Positions 57,129 through 64,000 of a DNA stretch of 64,000 bases are shown piece after piece. The position numbers and the translations under genes were made by a program. This stretch comes from Melitaea cinxia. Taxonomy: Eukaryota; Arthropoda; Insecta; Lepidoptera; Nymphalidae. Location of the stretch: assembly GCF_905220565.1 (NCBI RefSeq), contig NC_059398.1:4735177-4799176 (forward strand), written 5' to 3'. Position 1 is the stretch's first letter, and every line of letters starts with the position of its first letter. Under the pieces are notes generated by a model that ran no database searches, was not told the DNA's origin, and saw only the letters and a list, made by a program, of their open reading frames with translations.

Positions 57129-59508
57129 AATATTTATTCTTAATGTACACCAAAATACAGACACATATAAAGAAAGATACAATACAAGATGTACAAAGGC
57201 GATCTTATCGCTAAATAGCGATTTCTTCCAGATAACCTTTGGGTACTGGACACGATACAGTAGCAGCGGTTAGAAGTGTGCACAAATTAAGGAGGAAAAA
57301 TCAATAATAAATAGATAAAAACTACGATATGATAGACTTACATAATTATTAAAGAAAAAAAAAAACATATAAATAAGTAAATATTTTAATGTATACGATA
57401 TAATATACATATACACACACATAAACATACATACACACATACATACATACACATATAAAAATATATACATATATACACACACATATAAATATATACATAT
57501 ATGTACACAAAGTAAACTACAAATCGCGACAGTTATGACTTAATAAAATTATTAAATAATGCTAATGGAAAGTAATTTATCATTTTGATAACAATATGAG
57601 ACACTATCAACATATTTTGTTGTCTACAGAAAGTGTTTGTTATCATATAAATATAATATTTAAACTTTGCCCATAATATTTTTCAGGTATTAAGAGCTTA
57701 TCAGTTATTAGTTGAGGAAAAAGAGCCCCAAAAAGAAAAAGGTTATGTTGGTGCCTTATATGGTGGTATTAAAAGGTGTTTATTAGACAAACATCTGCAC
57801 TTACAAGCAAAGACAGACTACATAGCGCACCTAATAGCTAGAGCAGAACCAGAACTATTTGGTAACCACCGTGAGAGACATGCTAAAACTTTAGAAATTG
57901 CACAGGAAGAGGTACTTATACACCTACACTATTAAATCCAAATATTATTTCATAAATCATAACTAATAATTTGAATAATTAATTTAATCTGACTAATAAA
58001 CATTTTAATATAATTTTTTATAAACTAAAATTTAATTTTTTTATTATAACAAGATAAAAAAAATAACAATGAAATAAAAAAGTAATAATTTAAGTAAATG
58101 GTAAGTTATTATTATTTTATTAGTTTAATTTAAGAGTATGGAAACAGTATATTAACTTGTACTATGTACATAACTTATGCTTTATGCGAGGCATTTGTAT
58201 ATTTGCATATTTTTTGAATAGCAATTTATGTGCTGTGAGATTCTATATACATTTTTTTATCTGATTAAGAAATGATTAGCTTATTTATGTTGTACTTTTA
58301 TGGTATCTTAAACAAATTACTATGCAAAATCAACTATGATACAGGTTCTAATTTGCCTTGGAATATGCATCTATGAGCGCCTACAACGTATATCACTTAG
58401 ACTACGCGAAGAAGAAAATACTTGTCAAATCCTAGCAGCAGTAGGAGTGGAAGCATTGTATCGTAAATTTGAAACAGCAGTTGAGCTTAAGAGAGGAGTG
58501 TCAAAGTTACAATTATTATATGACGAAATAACCCAAGAAGAATTAACAAGACAGCAAAGGAAAGAACAGAAAAAACTTAAAAGACGCAAGAAGAAGGAGC
58601 GTCAGGCAGTTGAAAACAAATGCAAGGTGATTTCCTTTTATTATAGTACAGTATATAGTATGTACTTATTTTTAATTTAAACCAAACTTGTTAAAAAGTT
58701 GTGACTTGGTACTATCACTCCCATGCCCAATATGCATGTATTTTCCAATAAACAAAAACCGTTGACATCATGAGACATTTATTATAATGCAGGAAGCTGA
58801 CTCAGAAGAACCTGAAGAAAAGTGCCAATGTGAAGAATGTTTATTAGAAGAAAGAGACACTCCAACAGACTTACTTTCACCTCGTGAGTACAGCCAATGT
58901 TATGACAGTGTTCAATCAAATGGTGATAGTTGTCATTCGTGCCAAGAAGATTTTACAAAACTTTGTTCTCCTAAAAAATTAGTTAAAAAATTAAATAAAA
59001 ATGGGAAGTTATCACCTAATGAACACTCTCAAGACTGTGGATACTCATCAGGTAATAATGGTGGTTGCTGTGAAACAATGTCAGGTTCATCTTCGCTGAT
59101 GAGTTCTCCCGAAGGTTCTGAAGTCGCTTGTTCTGAAGGATTTTGCAATCACGAAAGAGGGGACTGCTTGGATTTAACCAAAAACGACAAGACTTCATGT
59201 ACTGGTTTCACACTTTCTCTACAAGATATGCTGGTATGTACTTTATACTTACTTATAAAATTTACATTTAATATGAAATAAATTACAATAAGATCAAATA
59301 ACTTTTGCAGGATACATGTTCTTCAGATGAAGAACAAGACACCAGCTATATACCAATTGAAGATGTACTGGAATTCAAGTCACGAAGAAACATAACAGAA
59401 AAAAGGCAAGAGCTAAGGCAGAATTTAAGGCAAAAATTTGCTCAGTTATGTGTAAATACACCCCCATTACAATCAGTAATGCTAAAACAAGGTGAAAACC
59501 ATGCATAA
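54149..59508 (+). CDS. GGNBP2: Gametogenetin-binding protein 2 (GGNBP2) homologue, 8 exons
   Basis: Exons 54149-54238, 54491-54681, 55676-55819, 56174-56459, 57687-57911, 58345-58626, 58793-59233 and 59311-59508 join in frame to 618 residues. Family landmarks appear in order: LPLTIYENLTM, CVGCRRSVERLF (zinc-binding-like Cys pair), LRKHRFCADCKTKVLRAY (second Cys pair), KEKGYVGALYGG, ERHAKTLEIAQEEVL, a K/E-rich coiled segment with KRRKKKER, a Cys-rich part with DCGYSSG and EGSEVACSEGFCNH, and TCSSDEEQD near the end. Vertebrate GGNBP2 is needed for spermatogenesis and trophoblast growth; its biochemistry is unclear. Exon 4 has a local Trp/Gly-rich insertion (GWGWGAWGWGG) not found in the human protein as I know it. 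Intron 4 holds a SINE and microsatellites. Confidence 0.95.
56566..56860 (-). mobile_element. tRNA-derived SINE, near full length, reverse
   Basis: Has all blocks of the 4722-5149 copy in reverse: 'gtaggagaaggattagagct', 'tgctatcaagtgtatatgat', 'ggggagacccacaagg', and the head complement ending 'gctctgtgaccgttgcgcca'. It lies in GGNBP2 intron 4, 107 bp after exon 4. An open frame across it (56634-56825) is incidental. Confidence 0.75.
57082..57505. repeat. (TA)n microsatellite, LINE 3' UTR scrap and (CA/TACA)n
   Basis: (TA)n at about 57082-57124. A LINE 3'-UTR-like scrap follows at 57140-57265 ('gatttcttccag' as at 505-518), then 57405-57505 rich in ACAC and TACA units. All are in GGNBP2 intron 4. 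Confidence 0.6.
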
Positions 59509-59509
59509 T

Positions 59510-61220
59510 ATGTATTGGAATATTGTAACATTCAAACTGCACGCAAAGACTTGGACCTAGTAAACAGAAAGCATTGATCTTTTCACTGTCAAGTATATTT
59601 AGAACATAATGCGTCACTCATAGTAAACCATAGAGGTTTTCATTGTTATATTAATGTGAGATTAGTATGCGTAGTTTTTTATTTTTAAATTCTCTAGCAT
59701 TAAAAATTACTTTAAATTGCCATACTTGTATAAAAAAAAACATTGAAGTTAATTTAATTTAAAATGCAAAGAAATTTGAAATTGTGTGCACACACACTCC
59801 AGTACAGTGCAACACTTTCAAAGTAAACATTTTATTTATTTGCTCATAATGGTTGTCTTTTGTAGAGCTCTTGGTGCTCAGGGCATTGAACAGTGTTGTA
59901 GAGATGGTTGTATCATTATTATCAGGAAGAATTTTTTGAAAGATAAATGAACACATTGTTATTGAATACATAGTTATATTTTATTATAATTTAATCTATC
60001 CATACTTGTATTTACATTAAAATCATTTACAAATCTTAATATATATAAAATTACGCGTCACGTTGTTTGTCTACATTGGACTCCTAACCGTGTGCAGTTT
60101 GATTCAACTTGAAAGATAGGCTATATTATATTTCGATTTATATATAATTATATATTAAAAAAAAAGCGGTACGAAGTTCGCCAAGTCGGCTAGTGAATTA
60201 TATTTTACATAATCAATAAATTGGCACATCTTAGGTTTAAACTTAGTCAAATCTCTAAAGATCTCTCTTATAGGACTTATCACTATTGTTATTTTGAAAC
60301 TCGATATTTCGGCGACGTTGCAGATGCCTATAACTATGGCGTGCAGACGCCTGTGACCATGCGTCGCTGTTTTGTCTTTTTTAGTTATTGTTTTTGCTTT
60401 ACAAAACAGGCCATTTTCATATTAGCTTTTTGCGGTTCCAGGCTCATCAAATATTTAAGTTTTGTCTAATTTTAAGATAAAAAGAAAATAAAAAATCAAA
60501 GGCTATGAACAAATGTGACGCTAAGAGCTCGAAAATCTGTAGCTTACCTCTTACCCTCATCCATAAGTAATATACATGTCCATGGCAGTGAAAAGGTTTC
60601 ATACAAATACATATAAAAATAAAACATCTTTTGTTAATTTTATTTACAGTTATTAAATCAATTGGAAGTAAAGGGCTATAATATCAATTATAAACATTTA
60701 CAAATGTTATAAGTTTGGGATAAATTTTTGGTATATTTTTCAATATTTGGGACAACTTAATTAAAATCCTGTTTCTATTTAAAAATGCTATCCCATGAAC
60801 TCTTTCAATGATTCTCATGTAAGGAAAATTTGAAAGGGTGCTTATAGCATACATAATAGTAATATATAGTGATCTCTATTATATATACATAAGTTTTATC
60901 CAACAAAGTGCAAGTTTGAATAATTCCACCTATTTATGATATTATAAAATTATTGACTGGAAGACACCAGCATTTAACAAATTTTTACTATTTAAAATGT
61001 TAAAAGCTTTGTAATGAAATATAGTAGCATTTTGATCAAAACATTTAATTTTCATGCTTTATGTGACTCAGTATAATATGTGGTACACAAATGGATTACT
61101 TTTTGCTCCTTGTGAAGATGCTAACAGCATATTGTTGAGAATTACTGTGGCAAATTTGCCATTGTTGTAAAATCTAAAAACATTTGTAACTCAGTTTTAA
61201 ATATACTATTGAGTCTATTC
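59510..61220. other. 3' flank of GGNBP2 and intergenic sequence
   Basis: AT-rich, no gene seen. A diverged copy of the 'TATATATAAAATT...TCAGCTAGT' repeat superfamily is at about 60035-60200, ending 'gtacgaagttcgccaagtcg'. No clear GGNBP2 poly(A) signal stood out. Confidence 0.35.
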
Positions 61221-61271
61221 CATACTTTTATTTAATTAATGTTCTAATTGATTTGTTAAAACTTAAATATT

Positions 61272-62573
61272 TTAAATGCTTGAAATACAAAGAGTAGCAT
61301 TTGTGCCACCAAAACCGAATGAGTTTTTTAATGCTACTCTCCTTGTTTCATTCCATTTCTGTGGGATATTTGCTACATAATTTAAACTGTCAATAGGGTC
61401 ATCTAAATTTATTGTAGGGGGCACAATTCCATGGTAACATGCCAGTATTGTAAACACTGCTTCTAGATTTCCAGCAGCTCCTAACAAATGCCCATGAGCT
61501 CCTTTAGTCGAAGACACCATTATATTCTTATAATTCTCTTTAAAAAGTGTCCTTATAGCTGTGGCCTCAATAACGTCTCCTACAGGTGTAGATGTTGCAT
61601 GTGCGTTTATATATGAAATCTCACTACTTGCTATATTACTGTCACGCAGAGCTCTACTCATAGACAATATAGCACCACTGCCATCTTCTTTTGGAGAAGT
61701 AATGTGAGCAGCATCTCCAGAGAGACCATAGCCTAATATTTCAGCATACATTTTTACATTTCTTCTTAAAGCATGCTCATACTCTTCTAAAATTACAACA
61801 GCTGCTCCTTCACCCATTACAAATCCATCTCTAAGTTTATCAAATGGTCTAGAAGCCTTCTCTGGTGTATCGTTAAATGATGTGCTCAATGCTCTTAAGC
61901 GACAAAATCCAGCTATAGCTAAAGGACTAATACAAGATTCAGCTCCGCCACAGACCATTACATCAGCATCACCATTCCTAATAAACCTAAAAGCATCACC
62001 TATTGAATGGGCTCCCGTAGCACATGCTGTAGAGACGGCGTGATTAGGACCTCGGAAACCATATTTAATGCTTATATGACCTGCTGCCATGTTTGGCAAT
62101 ATTCTAGGAACAAAAAATGGACTAACTTTATTATAACCTAACTTTAGGGCATTGCTTGTATCACAAACATCTTTTAGATCAATCATTCCCATGCCTAAGG
62201 CTACTCCTGTAGCTTCTTTTTCGGCATCCAATTTTGCATTCCAGTTGGCCTTTGTTAAAGCTTCAGCAGTAGCAACAAGAGCAAGACAAGTAGCTGGAGC
62301 CATCAGTCTTAGATTTGATTTTGACAAAGCTTTTTTTATTTCACTATCATTTTCAATAGGTATAACAGCTGCCACTCTACTTGGTAATTTAGAATATTCT
62401 TCATCTTTAAGAGAAATTATTCCACAATGTCCTTTTAATAGATTACTCCATGCTAATTCTGAGCCTGTTCCCAAGGGTGATACTATTCCCACACCTGTTA
62501 CTACGACTCTTCTTTTGGGTGGAAATTGTGTATATTTACGTAAGTTGATAGGAAACTTCATTGAATTACGCAT
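61272..62573 (-). CDS. OXSM: 3-oxoacyl-[acyl-carrier-protein] synthase, mitochondrial (OXSM, KAS II type)
   Basis: One uninterrupted exon of 433 residues, full length for the FabF/OXSM family. The start RNSMKFPINLRKYTQFPPKR is basic and fits a mitochondrial targeting peptide before VVVTGVGIVSPLG. The catalytic triad is intact: Cys184 in STACATG, His325 in NAHATSTPVGD and His362 in KGAHGHLLGAAG, with the supporting Lys357. GFGGTNA (420-426) closes the active site. It condenses malonyl-ACP with the growing acyl chain in mitochondrial type II fatty acid synthesis, which feeds lipoate production. A - strand AATAAA at 61227-61232 lies 40 nt after the stop. It has no intron, unlike the other host genes here. 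A second Met at residue 5 is an alternative start. Confidence 0.97.
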   Translation of the reverse strand: MRNSMKFPINLRKYTQFPPKRRVVVTGVGIVSPLGTGSELAWSNLLKGHCGIISLKDEEYSKLPSRVAAVIPIENDSEIKKALSKSNLRLMAPATCLALVATAEALTKANWNAKLDAEKEATGVALGMGMIDLKDVCDTSNALKLGYNKVSPFFVPRILPNMAAGHISIKYGFRGPNHAVSTACATGAHSIGDAFRFIRNGDADVMVCGGAESCISPLAIAGFCRLRALSTSFNDTPEKASRPFDKLRDGFVMGEGAAVVILEEYEHALRRNVKMYAEILGYGLSGDAAHITSPKEDGSGAILSMSRALRDSNIASSEISYINAHATSTPVGDVIEATAIRTLFKENYKNIMVSSTKGAHGHLLGAAGNLEAVFTILACYHGIVPPTINLDDPIDSLNYVANIPQKWNETRRVALKNSFGFGGTNATLCISSI

Positions 62574-63002
62574 TATTTTGGAAATAGTTTTAAAGTGATA
62601 TTTTTGTGAAAGTTTTTTACCTGAGTGAAGGTTCTTTTCACATTAAAAATAAATAAATTCAATAAGTGCTAATATTTATAATTATTTTAATGTTTTGTTA
62701 TTTGAGGAATACAATAACATATATAAAGTAATACTAATAAGAAAACTTAGTTTTCTCATTTCTCAAAGATCTAAATAGCAGTCAAATCAATCATGGATAT
62801 CAAAGTGACAAATTGCTATAATTGCTGTCAATGCCCACAGATTTTATAAAAGTATCAACATAACTGTATAATCTATGGTATAAATACCATGGCATGAGGA
62901 GAAAATAGTGAAGCAGTAAATAAAAGAAAATTAAAATATAAATATATACCATCGTACAAAAGACTATCAAAATTGATCTTGATCACAATGTTTTATTTCT
63001 CA

Positions 63003-63665
63003 TCAAATAAAAAATAAAATTAAAATCACAGTCTTGTACGCTAATAAGCTTCGTACGAGAGCATGATACAAAGCTAAATAAGATGAAGCGTTTTTAAAAG
63101 GTTTAGACACTCTTAGAATGAATCCAAGTAAACTTGAAGCTTTTTGGTTAATAAAGTCATAATGCGTACGAAAATTTAATTCTTTGTCAAAAATAACACC
63201 TAAGTCTTTGATTTCAGTTTTACGGGATAAATTGTAATTTTTTATGGAATAATTAAAATTAATAGGGAATTTCTTTTTTGTAAAAGAAATAACAAAGCAT
63301 TTGTTAACATTAAGGTCCATTTTATTCACTTCGCAATATCTTGCTATGGAATCTAAATCTTCTTGGAGCTTCATGGCATTGTTGATGCAAGTAATGGTCT
63401 GATAAATTTTTAAATCATCGGCATACAATAAGACATGGGCTTTTTAAGCACACCGCAAGATCATTCACAAAAATATTAAAAAACAATGTGACCCTTGAGG
63501 AACGCCGGATGGTACCGTAAAGACAGATGAAAGTTCACCCTTTAGAGCAACCGAGTTCTTCTGCTTAAATAAGATTCCACCCATCTTAAAAGATTACCAT
63601 GAACACCATATCGTGCCAACTTATGTGTTAAAATGGAATGATTGACTCGATCAAAAGCTTTTTAT
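63003..63665 (-). mobile_element. Jockey-like LINE fragment (RT palm region)
   Basis: The - frame 63428-63003 opens at the catalytic motif YADDLKIYQTI and continues with MDLNVNKCFVISFTKKKFPI and EIKDLGVIFDKELNFRTHYD, the standard post-catalytic RT block. Upstream, broken frames to about 63665 contain the segment before it ('DRVNHSIL', 'NIFVNDLA'). 5' and 3' parts are missing. Confidence 0.8.
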
Positions 63666-63939
63666 CGTTAAAATTACTACGTTTGTCTTGTCAGCGGTAC
63701 AGCAAAACACGGAGCGGTAACTTCACAGAGGTATCGATAAAAATATCGTTAATTAGTGATTAATTATTTCTTAGGCTTAATGGCTTTCAGTTGTGCAAAG
63801 AGGCACTGTCGGTTAATTAGTTATGCAGAGGTAACGTTGTGAGTATCGTCAAAATTCTATTTAACGGTAAAACAACGTTAAAAACGTTTCCGTTCACGTT
63901 ACCGAATTACCGTTAAAAATTTTAACGATAAAAAGGTAC

Positions 63940-64000
63940 GCTTCAGCCTGTAATATCCCACTACTGGGCAAAGGTCTCTTTCTCCATATAGGAGAAGGAT
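63940..64000 (-). mobile_element. tRNA-derived SINE, cut by the window end
   Basis: 'cagcctgtaatatcccacta', 'ctgggcaaaggtctctttct' and 'ccatataggagaaggat' are the 3' end of the SINE family at 4722-5149, in reverse. The rest lies beyond the window. Confidence 0.7.

Overview
The window looks like nuclear DNA from a lepidopteran insect (butterfly or moth). It is AT-rich, its genes have introns with GT-AG boundaries, and it is packed with repeat families: tRNA-headed SINEs, jockey-like and RTE-like LINE fragments, a mariner relic, and a family ending in AACCGACTTC. The species cannot be named from the sequence. There is no bacterial-style operon, CRISPR array or rRNA.

I could rebuild seven conserved genes exon by exon with matching splice phases. 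On the + strand, 2907-9004 encodes a C22orf39/PANTS (UPF0545) homologue with twin CX9C motifs and a C-terminal CVIM, and 9703-15884 encodes ALDH7A1 (antiquitin, lysine catabolism) in 8 exons. On the - strand, facing ALDH7A1 tail to tail, lie METTL5 (18S rRNA m6A methyltransferase, 16339-21140) and SOSS-C/INIP (21145-21701). The METTL5 start lies 4 nt after the SOSS-C stop in the same exon, so the pair looks dicistronic.

From 30203 to 40206 on the - strand is a BTB/POZ regulator. Its common 316-residue stem can be spliced, in the same phase, either to two C2H2 zinc fingers or to a BEN-domain tail. SBDS (ribosome maturation) is at 45739-46843 on the - strand, GGNBP2 at 54149-59508 on the + strand in 8 exons, and an intronless mitochondrial 3-oxoacyl-ACP synthase (OXSM) at 61272-62573 on the - strand.

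Most other sequence is transposon debris, often nested. A SINE with a 9-bp target duplication sits in another repeat, an AACCGACTTC element sits in a mariner, and a 3.6-kb LINE sits in an AACCGACTTC structure. A 2.3-kb terminal-inverted-repeat transposon carrying a small helix-turn-helix ORF is at 41324-43660, and a roughly 0.5-kb MITE is at 32980-33485. The genes are mostly unrelated housekeeping loci. The clearest functional links are METTL5 with SBDS (ribosome biogenesis) and ALDH7A1 with OXSM (predicted mitochondrial metabolism), neither of which implies co-regulation.
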